Of a stretch of DNA of 64,000 bases, positions 1 through 8,787 are shown piece after piece. Position 1 is the stretch's first letter, and each line of letters begins with the position of its first letter. The translations under genes and the position numbers were made by a program. The notes below the pieces were generated by a model that saw only the letters and a program-made list of their open reading frames with translations, searched no databases and was not told the origin of the DNA. Origin of the DNA: Ramlibacter agri (GTDB lineage Bacteria > Pseudomonadota > Gammaproteobacteria > Burkholderiales > Burkholderiaceae_C); NCBI RefSeq assembly GCF_012927085.1, contig NZ_JABBFX010000004.1:372001-436000 (forward strand), in the 5' to 3' direction.

Positions 1-354
1 GTGCCGCAGATGCTCAATTACGAATCCGTGGGCGGCGTCAATTTCAAGAAGGGCTGCTACCCGGGCCAGGAAGTCGTGGCGCGCAGCCAGTTCCGCGGCA
101 CGCTCAAGCGGCGCGCTTTCCTGGCGCATGCCGACGCGGAGCTCGCGCCCGGCCAGGAGGTGTTCCAGGCCGGCGACCCCGAGCAGCCCGCGGGCGTGGT
201 GGCCCAGGCCGCGCCGGCGCCCAGCGGCGGCTGGGACGCGATCGTCTCGCTGCAGCTCACGGCCGCCGAGGCCGGCGACCTGCACGCGGGCAGCGCCACC
301 GGCGCCCGGCTGGACCTGCAGCCCCTGCCCTACTTGCTGTTGGCCGACGTCTGA
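1..354 (+). CDS. ygfZ: YgfZ/GcvT-family folate-binding protein, C-terminal fragment
   Basis: The frame is open at the window edge, so the N-terminal part lies outside. The visible 117 residues carry the YgfZ signature K-G-C-Y-x-G-Q-E (residues 18-25 of the fragment), followed by a beta-rich C-terminal barrel. Family knowledge: YgfZ is a tetrahydrofolate-binding protein related to the glycine cleavage T protein that helps maintain or repair certain Fe-S clusters; it is cytoplasmic. The stop codon overlaps, tail to tail, the 3-prime end of the O-antigen ligase gene by 25 bases. The family call is firm because the motif is diagnostic; nothing can be said about start or regulation. Confidence 0.9.
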   Translation: MPQMLNYESVGGVNFKKGCYPGQEVVARSQFRGTLKRRAFLAHADAELAPGQEVFQAGDPEQPAGVVAQAAPAPSGGWDAIVSLQLTAAEAGDLHAGSATGARLDLQPLPYLLLADV

Positions 355-2633
355 GTGCCGGCCGCCGGCGCGGAGCCCGTCACCAGCGGCATCCACGACG
401 GCGGCACCTGCTGCAGCAGCTGGTCGCGTTCTTCCGGCTGCTGCGCGGCGGCGAGGCCCTCGCGCACCTGCTGCGCGCCCCGGGCCAGGTCGCCCTGCTG
501 GATATGGATCAGCCCGAGCTGCACCAGGCTGCGCGCCTTGGTCTGCGGCCAGTCCCTCAGGCGCAGCTCGGTCGCCTTCTCCGCCATGGCGAAGTCCTTG
601 CGTTGCAGCGCCAGGGCGACCGCGGCGTTCACCAGGTCGAAGTCGTAGAAGCCCTGGTCGATGGCCTCCTTGGCCAGCGCATAGGCACGGTCCGCCTGGC
701 CGGAGCGGGCCAGCATGATCACCTCCAGCGAACGCACCGCCGGTGCGTGCGGCTGGATGCGCTTGGCGCGCTCCAGCAAGGCCAGCGCCTGGTCCATCTC
801 GCCCATGCTGGCGTGGCCGCGGGCGGCGTTGCTGATGATCGCCACCACGTAGGGCCGCGAGCTGAGCACGCTCTCCCAGATCCAGGTGGCGTCCTTCCAG
901 TCGCCCCAGCGCGCCAGTTCGTCGGCGACCATCGGCGTGATCTTGCGGTAGTGCGGCGTGATGGCGACGCCTTCGCGCACCAGCTCCAGGAGCTCGCGCT
1001 TGGTGCCGTCCCATTCGGGGCTGTTGGGGCGCCCCGACTGGGTGATGGTCAGCGCCAGCTTGGCGGCCTGCACCAGCTTGCGTTCGGCCGTCGCGGCCTG
1101 CTGGGTGATGTACAGGGCCAGCACGAGGCAGACGCCGGTCAGCCCCAGGCAGACGCTCGCCGTCATCGGGCTCCAGCGCAGCGGCAGCGCGGCCCAGCGG
1201 CGCCGCCAGCCCTGGCGCGCATCGGAGGCCGCGAGGCCGCCCAGGCACAGCGCGAACAGCGCGCCAGTGGCCGCCATGCGCCAGGCGAAGCCGATGTTGC
1301 TGACGACCATCAGGGCCAGCAGGCTGGTGAGCATCACCGCCCGCCAGGGCTGGTCTTCGCGCGCCTCGGGGGTCACGGCTTTCCAGCTGCGCCAGGCAGC
1401 GGTGAGCAGGTAGGTGACCAGCCCCAGCAGGAACACCCAGCCGACCAGGCCGTACTCCGCCACCATCTGCAGGAACTCGTTGTGGACGTAGTAGTCGGTC
1501 TCCAGCTGCGAACCTTCGGCCTGGTACAGCGGGATCTCGCTTTCCCAGGCGCCGGCGCCCAGGCCGACCAGGGGCTTGGCCCGGATCGCATTGAGCGTGG
1601 CGCGCCACATGACCATGCGCACGCCCAGCGAGTAGTCCTTGGGCCCGATCGATTCCGTGCGGTTGACGGCGCGCTGCAGGGCGGTGGCGCCGCGCTCCTC
1701 GTCCAGCACCTTGGCGTTGTCGGTGGGAATCATGCCCAGGCCCAGCAACAGGCCGAGGAACAGGCCGATCGCGATGGCCCGCAGGTTGCGGCTCCAGGCC
1801 GGGAAGGCGAACTGGCTCCGGCAGCGCCAGGCGATCAGCGGCAACAGCAGGAACAGCTGCAGCCACAGCGCGATCAGCGCCGCCCGCGTGCCGGTCATGA
1901 ACAGGGCCAGCACCACCAGCGCGTTGCTGCAGGCCAGCAGGGCCACGGTGCCGCTGCGCCGCGCCTTCGCCAGCAGCAGCATGCCGAAGGGCACGGTGCA
2001 CACCACGAATTCGGCAAAGAAGTTGCGGTTGATGAAGGTGGACGCCGGCACCGGCCCTTGCGGGAACAGCGGCAGGTCGGCCCAGAACTGCAGTACGGCC
2101 CAGACCGACGCCACCACGGCGCCGGCATGGAAGCCCGCGGCCAGCCAGCCCAGGCGCTGGCGCGTCAGCACGTTCAGCCCCAGCCAGACCAGCAGCGCAA
2201 AGACGAACCAGCGGATCGACTCCACCGAAGCCAGGAAGGTGTGCGACCAGGCCATGCTGCCCAGCGCATAGGCCAGCAGCATCAGGGGCAGCCACAACAC
2301 CGCATGCCAGCGCAGCGGCTCGCGCCGCTTGCGCACCTGCAGGAACAGCAGCAGCGCCGCGACCAGCGCGCACATCGAGACGATCGCGGACTTGAGCGTG
2401 TCCTGCAGCATCAGCTCGGTCGGCGAGCCGAGCGCCGGCGCCAGGAACATCATCAAGGCCAGCAGCGCGCCGGCCCAGCCGTCGTCAGCAGGTTCGGACG
2501 GCAGGCGCACCGGCGCGGCCGCTTTCACGGCGGGCGCGGGCGTGGCGGCGGGAGTAGCGGCGGGAGCAGCGGCGGGTGCGCCGGACGGAGTCGCGCGCGA
2601 CGGGGCCGGCGCGGGGCGGCGTTTGCGGGCCAT
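330..2633 (-). CDS. O-antigen ligase / PglL-like membrane protein with C-terminal TPR domain
   Basis: A 767-residue protein. After a basic, Ala/Pro-rich cytoplasmic N-terminus (residues 1-50) come about ten to twelve hydrophobic segments (to about residue 480). The large periplasmic Wzy_C-type loop contains G-x-R-x-x-x-W and a V-H-N-E-F-L motif, typical of WaaL/PglL ligases. From about residue 540 the protein turns into helical TPR-like repeats. Family knowledge: such proteins move lipid-linked glycans onto lipid A core (WaaL), protein (PglL) or a growing polymer (Wzy); sequence alone does not separate these here. I chose the ATG at 2633 because the upstream frame reads as a shadow of the neighbouring fusion gene. 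It sits directly downstream of that gene, 5 bases apart, with no glycan-synthesis genes nearby. Confidence 0.82.
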   Translation of the reverse strand: MARKRRPAPAPSRATPSGAPAAAPAATPAATPAPAVKAAAPVRLPSEPADDGWAGALLALMMFLAPALGSPTELMLQDTLKSAIVSMCALVAALLLFLQVRKRREPLRWHAVLWLPLMLLAYALGSMAWSHTFLASVESIRWFVFALLVWLGLNVLTRQRLGWLAAGFHAGAVVASVWAVLQFWADLPLFPQGPVPASTFINRNFFAEFVVCTVPFGMLLLAKARRSGTVALLACSNALVVLALFMTGTRAALIALWLQLFLLLPLIAWRCRSQFAFPAWSRNLRAIAIGLFLGLLLGLGMIPTDNAKVLDEERGATALQRAVNRTESIGPKDYSLGVRMVMWRATLNAIRAKPLVGLGAGAWESEIPLYQAEGSQLETDYYVHNEFLQMVAEYGLVGWVFLLGLVTYLLTAAWRSWKAVTPEAREDQPWRAVMLTSLLALMVVSNIGFAWRMAATGALFALCLGGLAASDARQGWRRRWAALPLRWSPMTASVCLGLTGVCLVLALYITQQAATAERKLVQAAKLALTITQSGRPNSPEWDGTKRELLELVREGVAITPHYRKITPMVADELARWGDWKDATWIWESVLSSRPYVVAIISNAARGHASMGEMDQALALLERAKRIQPHAPAVRSLEVIMLARSGQADRAYALAKEAIDQGFYDFDLVNAAVALALQRKDFAMAEKATELRLRDWPQTKARSLVQLGLIHIQQGDLARGAQQVREGLAAAQQPEERDQLLQQVPPSWMPLVTGSAPAAGTQTSANSK

Positions 2634-2638
2634 CTTGT

Positions 2639-3508
2639 TCAGCGTGCGAGCGGCAGGGCGCGCGACATGGTCAGGTGCGGGATGCCGGCTTCCTCGAAGG
2701 GTTCGCCTTCGGGCGCGAAGCCGAGGCCGGCATAGAAATCCTTGGCCGTGCGCTGCGCGTGCAAGGTCAGCGCGCGGTCGCCGCGGCGATGGGCCGCGTC
2801 GGCCAGCGTGCGCAGCACCTGCTCGCCGATGCGGCCGCCGCGCAGCACCTGGTGCACCGCCATGCGGCCCACCTTGGCCACGCCGTCCTGCGCGGGCAGC
2901 AGCCGGCCGGTGCCGACCGGCTGGCCCAGGCGGTTGTAGGCCACGGCATGCAGCGAGGTGTTGTCGGCCTCGTCCCATTCCAGTTCGGCGGGAATGCGTT
3001 GCTCCTGCACGAACACCGCCGTGCGGATGCTGCCGGCGTCGGCGCCGAGCGCCTGCCAGTCGCCCGTCTTCACCTGCACCATCGCTTCGCCGGCCTCGTA
3101 GCCGGTGAGCATGGCGCGCAGGGCCGGCGGCACCGGCTTCGAAGTCTGGGTGGCCGGGTCCGCGAACACGTAGACCAGTTCGCAGGTGATCAGCAGGTCC
3201 TCGCCGCGGTAGATGGCGCCGAGGAAGGTCATCGAGGAAGTGCCGACGCGCGAGCACTTCAGCGCCACGTCGAGCCGGTCGTCCATGCGGGCCGAGGCGT
3301 GGAATTCGACCGAGGTCTTCTTCAGGTAGATGTCGCCCCCGAGCAGGTGCATCGCCTCCTCGTAAGGCATCGCCAGCGCCCGCCAGTAGTCGGCGACGGC
3401 AGTGTCGAAGTACATCAGGTAGTGGGCGTTGAAGACGATCTTCTGGATGTCCACCTCGGCCCAGCGCACCCGCAGGCGATGGAAAAACCGGAACTCTTGT
3501 CTCTTCAT
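2639..3508 (-). CDS. YbgC/FadM-type thioesterase fused to a GNAT acetyltransferase
   Basis: A 289-residue two-domain protein. Residues 1-135 are a hot-dog 4HBT thioesterase with the motif W-A-E-V-D-x-x-x-I-V-F-N-x-x-Y-L-x-Y-F-D, the Asp-containing helix of YbgC/FadM enzymes. Residues 145-289 are a GNAT (ElaA-like) domain with V-G-R-M-A-V-x-x-x-x-R-G-G-R-I-G, the acetyl-CoA pyrophosphate loop. Family knowledge: the first domain hydrolyses acyl-CoA thioesters and the second transfers acetyl groups; the joint substrate is unknown. Both domains look complete, so this is a true fusion and not a sequencing join. The ATG overlaps the stop of the upstream esterase by 4 bases (ATGA), which suggests translational coupling. 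Confidence 0.87.
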   Translation of the reverse strand: MKRQEFRFFHRLRVRWAEVDIQKIVFNAHYLMYFDTAVADYWRALAMPYEEAMHLLGGDIYLKKTSVEFHASARMDDRLDVALKCSRVGTSSMTFLGAIYRGEDLLITCELVYVFADPATQTSKPVPPALRAMLTGYEAGEAMVQVKTGDWQALGADAGSIRTAVFVQEQRIPAELEWDEADNTSLHAVAYNRLGQPVGTGRLLPAQDGVAKVGRMAVHQVLRGGRIGEQVLRTLADAAHRRGDRALTLHAQRTAKDFYAGLGFAPEGEPFEEAGIPHLTMSRALPLAR

Positions 3509-4455
3509 GGTGCGAAAGCCTTGTGCAGGGCGGCCGAGGCGTCGGCATGGGCTTGCCGGGCCTCCGGCAGCGCGCGGCCCATCTTGACGAATTCGTGGGT
3601 GACGCCGCGGTAGATCTCCAGCTCGACCGCGACGCCCGCAGCCCGGAGTTTATCCGCGTAGGCCAGGCCGTCATCGACCAGCGGGTCGCATTCGGCCAGG
3701 CCGAACCAGGCCGGCGCGACGCCTTCCACGTCCGGTGTGTTCAGCGGCGCGAAGCGCCAGTCGTCGCGTTCGCCCGCATCGATGTAGTGACGAAAAAAGT
3801 ATTCGATGTGGGCTTGCTCCAACAGCAGGCCTTCGTGATAGCGCAGGTGCGAGGGCGACTCCTGGCGCGCGGCGCAACCCGGGTAGAACAGCAGCTGCAA
3901 GCGCAAGGGCAGGCCGGCGTCGCGTGCCAGCGTGGCGCAGACCGCGGCCAGGGTGCCGCCCGCACTGTCGCCACCGACCGCCATGCGGCTCGTATCCAGC
4001 CCCAAAGCGGCGCCTTGCGTCGCGAGCCATTGCACGGCGTCCCAGGCGTCGTTCACCGCGGTCGGGAAGCGGTGTTCGGGTGCGAGGCGATAGCCCACCG
4101 ACAGCACCGCGCAACCCGCTTCTTTCGCGAGGACCCGGCACAAGGTGTCGTGCGAATCGACGCTGCCGATGGTGAAGCCGCCGCCATGGAAGTACACGAG
4201 CACCGGCAAGGCGCCCTGCTCCGGCGCCACGAGCCGGGCCGGCAGCCGCGCGCCGTCGCGCGTGGAGATCTCGAGGTCCTGCACGCGGGCCAGGGCCGGC
4301 CGGTCGACCTCCAGCACGCCGGCGCCGGCTTCGTAGGCGGCGCGCGCCTGTTCGGGCGGCAGCAGGTAAAGCGGCGGATGGCCGGCGCGCGCCATGCGTT
4401 GCAGCACCGAGCGCATGGCCGGGGTGAGTTCGGGAAACTGGGGAAGGAATGTCAC
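3505..4455 (-). CDS. alpha/beta hydrolase of the hormone-sensitive lipase family
   Basis: 316 residues with the HSL-family oxyanion motif F-H-G-G-G-F and the nucleophile elbow G-D-S-A-G-G. The C-terminal acid and histidine are seen as D-P-L-V-D and V-T-H-E-F. Such enzymes hydrolyse short to medium acyl esters in the cytoplasm. It is the first gene of a minus-strand group leading through the thioesterase fusion to the O-antigen ligase. The start at 4455 is GTG with no convincing ribosome site; an internal ATG 13 codons later is a possible alternative. The natural substrate cannot be read from the sequence. Confidence 0.85.
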   Translation of the reverse strand: MTFLPQFPELTPAMRSVLQRMARAGHPPLYLLPPEQARAAYEAGAGVLEVDRPALARVQDLEISTRDGARLPARLVAPEQGALPVLVYFHGGGFTIGSVDSHDTLCRVLAKEAGCAVLSVGYRLAPEHRFPTAVNDAWDAVQWLATQGAALGLDTSRMAVGGDSAGGTLAAVCATLARDAGLPLRLQLLFYPGCAARQESPSHLRYHEGLLLEQAHIEYFFRHYIDAGERDDWRFAPLNTPDVEGVAPAWFGLAECDPLVDDGLAYADKLRAAGVAVELEIYRGVTHEFVKMGRALPEARQAHADASAALHKAFAP

Positions 4456-4520
4456 GCTCGAGGCAGCGCGCCTGGCGGCCGCTGGCTTACAGTCAAGTGC
4501 ACCATCGTAAGGGACGCGCC

Positions 4521-5657
4521 ATGGCCTTGATCTACTACGTCACCCAGGTCCAGTTCGACTTCGGGGCGGTGCAGCTGCTGAAGCAGGAATGCGAGCGCGC
4601 CGGCATCCGCAAGCCCCTGGTCGTGACCGACGCCGGCGTGCGCGCGGCCGGCGTGTTGCAGAAGGCGCTGGATGCCCTGGGCGGCCTGCCGCATGCGGTG
4701 TTCGACCAGACGCCGTCCAATCCCACCGAGGCGGCGGTGCGGGCCGCTTCAGAGATCTACCAGGCGCAGGGCTGCGACGGCCTCGTCGCGGTCGGCGGCG
4801 GCTCCTCCATCGATTGCGCCAAGGGCGTCGCGATCCTCGCCACGCACGAAGGCCCCCTCACGCGCTACGCCACGATCGAAGGCGGTTCGCCGCGCATCAC
4901 GGAGAAGGTCGCGCCGCTGATCGCCGTGCCCACCACCAGCGGCACCGGCAGCGAAGTGGCGCGTGGCGCCATCATCATCGTCGACGACCACCGCAAGCTG
5001 GGCTTCCACAACTGGCTGCTGGTGCCCAAGGCGGCGATCTGCGACCCCGAGCTGACCCTGGGCCTGCCCTCGAAGCTGACTGCGGCCACCGGCATGGACG
5101 CCATCGCGCACTGCATGGAGACCTTCATGTCGGCGGCCGTCAACCCGCCGGCCGATGGCATCGCGCTGGATGGCCTGGAGCGCGGCTGGGGACACATCGA
5201 ACGCGCCACGCGCGACGGCAGTGACCGCGAGGCCCGCTTCAACCTCATGAGCGCGTCGATGCAAGGCGCGATGGCCTTCCAGAAAGGCCTGGGCTGCGTC
5301 CATTCCTTGAGCCACAGCCTGGGCGGCGTCGACCCCCGGCTGCACCATGGCACCTTGAACGCGATGTTCCTGCCGGCTGTGGTGCGCTTCAACGCGCAAG
5401 CGCCCTCCGTGCAGAAGGACCGCCGGCTGGAACGCATGGCCCATGCGATGGGCCTGAAGTCCGCCGGCGACATCCCGGAGGCGATCCGCGACATGAACGC
5501 GCGGCTCGGCCTGCCGTCCGGCCTGGCCGCCATGGGCGTGGAGCGCGCTGCCTTCGACGAGATCATCAAGGGCGCGCTGGCGGACCATTGCCACAAGACG
5601 AACCCGCGCGAAGCGAGCCCGCAGGACTACCGGGAGATGCTCGAAGCGTCGATGTGA
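4521..5657 (+). CDS. iron-containing alcohol dehydrogenase
   Basis: 378 residues of the group III (Fe-dependent) alcohol dehydrogenase family. Visible hallmarks are the nucleotide-binding G-G-G-S-S-I-D-C-A-K-G, the first metal motif G-M-D-A-I-A-H-C-M-E, and the H-S-L-S-H-x-L-G-G stretch with a following H-H-G-T-L-N-A that supplies further metal-binding histidines. Members oxidise or reduce alcohols/aldehydes with NAD(P); related proteins act on maleylacetate or butanol, so the exact substrate is open. The ATG at 4521 has an AAGGGA ribosome site 7 bases upstream. It is divergent from the esterase gene across 65 bases and convergent with the patatin gene. Confidence 0.9.
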   Translation: MALIYYVTQVQFDFGAVQLLKQECERAGIRKPLVVTDAGVRAAGVLQKALDALGGLPHAVFDQTPSNPTEAAVRAASEIYQAQGCDGLVAVGGGSSIDCAKGVAILATHEGPLTRYATIEGGSPRITEKVAPLIAVPTTSGTGSEVARGAIIIVDDHRKLGFHNWLLVPKAAICDPELTLGLPSKLTAATGMDAIAHCMETFMSAAVNPPADGIALDGLERGWGHIERATRDGSDREARFNLMSASMQGAMAFQKGLGCVHSLSHSLGGVDPRLHHGTLNAMFLPAVVRFNAQAPSVQKDRRLERMAHAMGLKSAGDIPEAIRDMNARLGLPSGLAAMGVERAAFDEIIKGALADHCHKTNPREASPQDYREMLEASM

Positions 5658-5667
5658 CGCCGCGCGT

Positions 5668-6744
5668 TCACAAGGCCTCGACGCGCGACGGGTCGGGCTG
5701 CGCGACCCACGCCGCGAATTCATCCGCCAGCTGTTGCGCCGCCGAAGTCGCGGTGCTCCACGCCTTCACCCGCGCCTGCAGGTCCGCGCCGTAGCGCGGG
5801 AAGTCGGTGCGGTCCGGCAGCTTGCCATTGGGCAGCTGCGCGACCCACGCCGGATCAGGCGCCAGGACCACCATCGAATCGAGGAAGGCCGTGGCGCCGT
5901 GCCGCCACTTCAGGGCCTTGTCCAGCCAGCCCGGGATCACCGCCTTCTGGAAGTGCGGGTACAGCACCAGGTTGGTCCCGTACTTCAGGTGCAGGTGGTA
6001 GTCCGTGATGCCGCCGTCCCAGTACGCGCCGGGCGGGGCGCCGGGGATGTCGTGCACCGCCTTCAGCACGAAGGGAATCGAGCAGCTCGCCTGCAAGGCC
6101 GGCTGGAAGTTGTCTTCGCTCAGCACCACCTGCCGCGTCGGATAGTCGTCGGTGCCGAAAGGCAGCGTGCTCGCCCTGCCCTGCTCCGGCGTCGAGAACA
6201 CGACGCGCTCCAGCCAGGCGCCCATGGCGCGCCGGTGCAGCGAGTTGCTGACGAAGGCGCCCAGGTAGCCGAGCGGCGTGGCGACGCGGTGCTCGCGCCG
6301 CAGCACGTGGCGCCCGCGCGCGGTGACGATGTGCAGGCGGAAGCGCGGATGCGACAGCACCTCCTGCACGCGGCCGCCGTAGAAGGATTCCAGGCTCTGC
6401 GCGAACCGCTCGCTGACGTGCGCCGCGGTCGGCGTTTTGCGCCCGGGCGGCAGCTCGTAGTCCTGCGCGATGTAGTCGCGCTCCAGCCGCTCGAAGGCGG
6501 GCAGCGGGTCGCGCAGGCAAGCCGTGGCCATGCGCCAGGCGCCGATCGACGCGCCGACCAGGTGCACCGGGTGCGTCGCCTGCGGCAGCCAGTCGCCGAA
6601 CAGGAAGCGGTCCAGCGGACCCAGGATCAGGCCCTTGGGGCCACCGGCCGCGGCTGGCACCACGCCGACGTCGGCCGGCACCAGGCCGTGCTGTTCGAGA
6701 TGCCGCCGGGCCGCCGGACCGGCGTAGATGCGCAAGGCTCGCAC
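5668..6744 (-). CDS. patatin-like phospholipase
   Basis: About 358 residues. Patatin features are an anion-hole loop A-A-G-G-P-K-G, the nucleophile elbow G-A-S-I-G, and the catalytic D-G-G (in W-D-G-G-I-T-D-Y). Patatins are Ser-Asp dyad acyl hydrolases of lipids. No ATG lies near the start; I chose GTG at 6744 because homologous sequence begins at I-V-R-A-L-R-I-Y and the kinase stop is 11 bases upstream. It is the last gene of a minus-strand run tex, PEGA protein, kinase, patatin, so it may be controlled together with, or be a target of, the kinase (inference). Confidence 0.82.
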   Translation of the reverse strand: MRALRIYAGPAARRHLEQHGLVPADVGVVPAAAGGPKGLILGPLDRFLFGDWLPQATHPVHLVGASIGAWRMATACLRDPLPAFERLERDYIAQDYELPPGRKTPTAAHVSERFAQSLESFYGGRVQEVLSHPRFRLHIVTARGRHVLRREHRVATPLGYLGAFVSNSLHRRAMGAWLERVVFSTPEQGRASTLPFGTDDYPTRQVVLSEDNFQPALQASCSIPFVLKAVHDIPGAPPGAYWDGGITDYHLHLKYGTNLVLYPHFQKAVIPGWLDKALKWRHGATAFLDSMVVLAPDPAWVAQLPNGKLPDRTDFPRYGADLQARVKAWSTATSAAQQLADEFAAWVAQPDPSRVEAL

Positions 6745-6755
6745 GATGGATCGTT

Positions 6756-7856
6756 TCAGGTGAGCGCGATCGCGACGGCGCCGGCCAGCGCCGCCACGTA
6801 GACCAGCGGCCAGGCCAGCTTGCGCAGGAAGGCGCCGCCGCCGGCGCCCGCAGCGGCTTGCGCTTCCGGCTTCAGCAGGCACTGCAGGGCCGCGCGCGAA
6901 TCGAATTGCACGGCGGGCAGCAGGGCCAGCACCGGGGAAGCGAGCGTGACGGTGGCATCGGCCCGCACGGTCGAAGAGAACAGCGTGGCGTCCGCCACCG
7001 TCGCCGCGCCGACCGGAACGGGCGCCGGCGCGCCGCCGAGGCAGGCCTCGAGGTCGCGCGCCATCTCACGGGCGTCCTGATAGCGGGCGCCCGGGTTCTT
7101 CTGCATCGCGCGGGCCAACACCAGGTCCAGCATCTGCGGAACGGCGGGGTTGTGGCGGCTGGCCGGCGTGGGCTGGCCGTGCAGGATGTCGTACAGCAGG
7201 TTGCCCAGTTCGGCGCCGCCGAAGGCGGGCTGGCCGGTCACCATCTCGTACAGCATGCTGCCCAGCGAGAAGATGTCGCTGCGCGCATCGACCGCGTGGC
7301 CGCCCACCTGCTCGGGCGACATGTACTTGGGCGAGCCGAGCAGCACGCCGCTGCGCGTGCGCACCTCGGACGCCTGCATGCGGGCGACGCCGAAGTCCAT
7401 GATCTTCGCGTGCCGGCCGTCCATCACCATGATGTTGGACGGCTTGATGTCGCGGTGCACGACGCCGTGCGAGTGCGCCGCGGCCAGGCCTTCGGCCACC
7501 TGCGCGGCGATGTCCAGGGCCAGCGGCAAGGGCATGGCGCCGACTGTCATCATCGTCTTCAGCTCGGTGCCGCGCAGCAGCTCCATCGCGATGTACAGCC
7601 AGTCGCCTTCGCGCCCGAGGTCGTGGATGGTGATGATGTTCGGATGGCTCAGGCCGCCGGCGGCCTTGGCCTCCTGGCGGAAGCGTGCTTCTTGCTCGTC
7701 GCGCTCGGCGGCGTCCGGCGGCAGCAGCATGGCCTTGACGGCCACCCGGCGTTGCAGCGACTCGTCTTCGGCCAGGTACACGATGCCCATGGCACCGCGT
7801 CCCAGTTCCTCGAGGATGCGATAGCGGCCGAAATGAGTGAAGGGCGGCGGGTTCAT
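6756..7856 (-). CDS. Ser/Thr protein kinase, C-terminally membrane-anchored
   Basis: 366 residues. Kinase domain at residues 8-270: glycine loop G-R-G-A-M-G, lysine K41 in V-A-V-K, catalytic H-R-D-I-K-P-S-N (D136), D-F-G at 154-156, and S-P-E-Q in place of the APE motif. All catalytic residues are present, so it should be active. The last 24 residues form the only hydrophobic segment and end at the stop, so the protein is tail-anchored with the kinase in the cytoplasm and no extracellular sensor domain. The ATG overlaps the stop of the PEGA gene by 4 bases. The absence of PASTA or other sensors suggests that the coupled PEGA protein supplies the input (inference). Confidence 0.93.
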   Translation of the reverse strand: MNPPPFTHFGRYRILEELGRGAMGIVYLAEDESLQRRVAVKAMLLPPDAAERDEQEARFRQEAKAAGGLSHPNIITIHDLGREGDWLYIAMELLRGTELKTMMTVGAMPLPLALDIAAQVAEGLAAAHSHGVVHRDIKPSNIMVMDGRHAKIMDFGVARMQASEVRTRSGVLLGSPKYMSPEQVGGHAVDARSDIFSLGSMLYEMVTGQPAFGGAELGNLLYDILHGQPTPASRHNPAVPQMLDLVLARAMQKNPGARYQDAREMARDLEACLGGAPAPVPVGAATVADATLFSSTVRADATVTLASPVLALLPAVQFDSRAALQCLLKPEAQAAAGAGGGAFLRKLAWPLVYVAALAGAVAIALT

Positions 7857-8782
7857 TTGAGCTTGTCCAGCCAGCCCTTGACCTTGTCGATGGCCTTGGC
7901 CTGTGTCGATTGCGGCTGCCTGGGCGCCACGCGCTTCGGCGCCGGCGCCGGCTTCGGCGCCTCGAAGGTGTGCTTCAGCTCCAGCTCTTCGCCCGGTGCC
8001 AGCTGCACGTCCATCACGACGGGCTTCATGTGCTCGTTGCGCAGCTCGATGCTGTGCGGCCCCGGCGGGATCGACAGCCGCGCGAGCGGCGGCGACACGC
8101 CCTTCAGCTCGCCGTCGACGTAGATCTCGCCTTGCGGATGGATTTCGAGCGCGATCGTGCCCGGCCGGCTGGCGGCCTCCATCTCTTCGCGCTGCCAGCG
8201 GCCGGCGAAACCGGCGGCCACGATCAGGGCCACGCCCACCGCGGCGAACAGGTGGCCCCACAGCGCGCGCCGGCGCGCTCTTCCCGGCTCGAAGGCATAC
8301 AGCGCGTGCGAACGCAGGCGCTCGTCGACGAAATCGCCGGCCGGACGCAAGGTCTTGGCGCGCTGCGGCCAGCGTGCCGCCAGCGCCTGGCGAAAGGGCA
8401 GCGAAGCCAGGATGGGATGCTGCGTGGCGAAGCCCGCCACCGCACCCGCGGTCTCCAGGCCCTCGCCCGCGACGCGGGCGCCGGCCAGGGTGTCGGCTTC
8501 GGCCTTGATGGGCCCGTAGTGCAGGCCGATGGCGACGTCCTCGCAGGACGCCGCGGCCTCGCGCGCGGCCTGCAGCGCCTGCCAGGGGTCGCCCCGGCCG
8601 ACGACGGCCAGGCCGTCCGGTGCTTCCAGCACCACGCGTTCCTCGGGCTGCCAGGGCGCCAACGCCTGCTTGACCGCGGCCAGCAGGCGTTCGCGGCGCT
8701 GCGCCTGTTCCGTGACCGGCTGGCCATGGAAAGCGCGCATCCGCAGGAACAACACGCTGGCCGGGACCGGGATAGCGGACAT
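7853..8782 (-). CDS. Degenerate nucleotide-cyclase-like domain, one TM helix and PEGA domain
   Basis: 309 residues. Residues 5-150 resemble a class III nucleotide cyclase fold: strand-helix pattern, A-P-D-G-L-A-V-V-G, and a V-A-I-G-L-H-Y-G-P segment like the conserved IGLH-G strand. The usual first metal-binding aspartate position is occupied by L-F-L-R-M-R, so cyclase activity is unlikely. A single TM helix follows (about 188-207), then a PEGA domain (about 218-275; I-Y-V-D-G-E-L-K-G-x-S-P-P) and a Pro/Lys-rich tail. The gene is translationally coupled (ATGA) to the Ser/Thr kinase. Inference: a membrane partner that senses a ligand or surface state and controls the kinase. Confidence 0.7.
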   Translation of the reverse strand: MSAIPVPASVLFLRMRAFHGQPVTEQAQRRERLLAAVKQALAPWQPEERVVLEAPDGLAVVGRGDPWQALQAAREAAASCEDVAIGLHYGPIKAEADTLAGARVAGEGLETAGAVAGFATQHPILASLPFRQALAARWPQRAKTLRPAGDFVDERLRSHALYAFEPGRARRRALWGHLFAAVGVALIVAAGFAGRWQREEMEAASRPGTIALEIHPQGEIYVDGELKGVSPPLARLSIPPGPHSIELRNEHMKPVVMDVQLAPGEELELKHTFEAPKPAPAPKRVAPRQPQSTQAKAIDKVKGWLDKLK

Positions 8783-8787
8783 GACGT

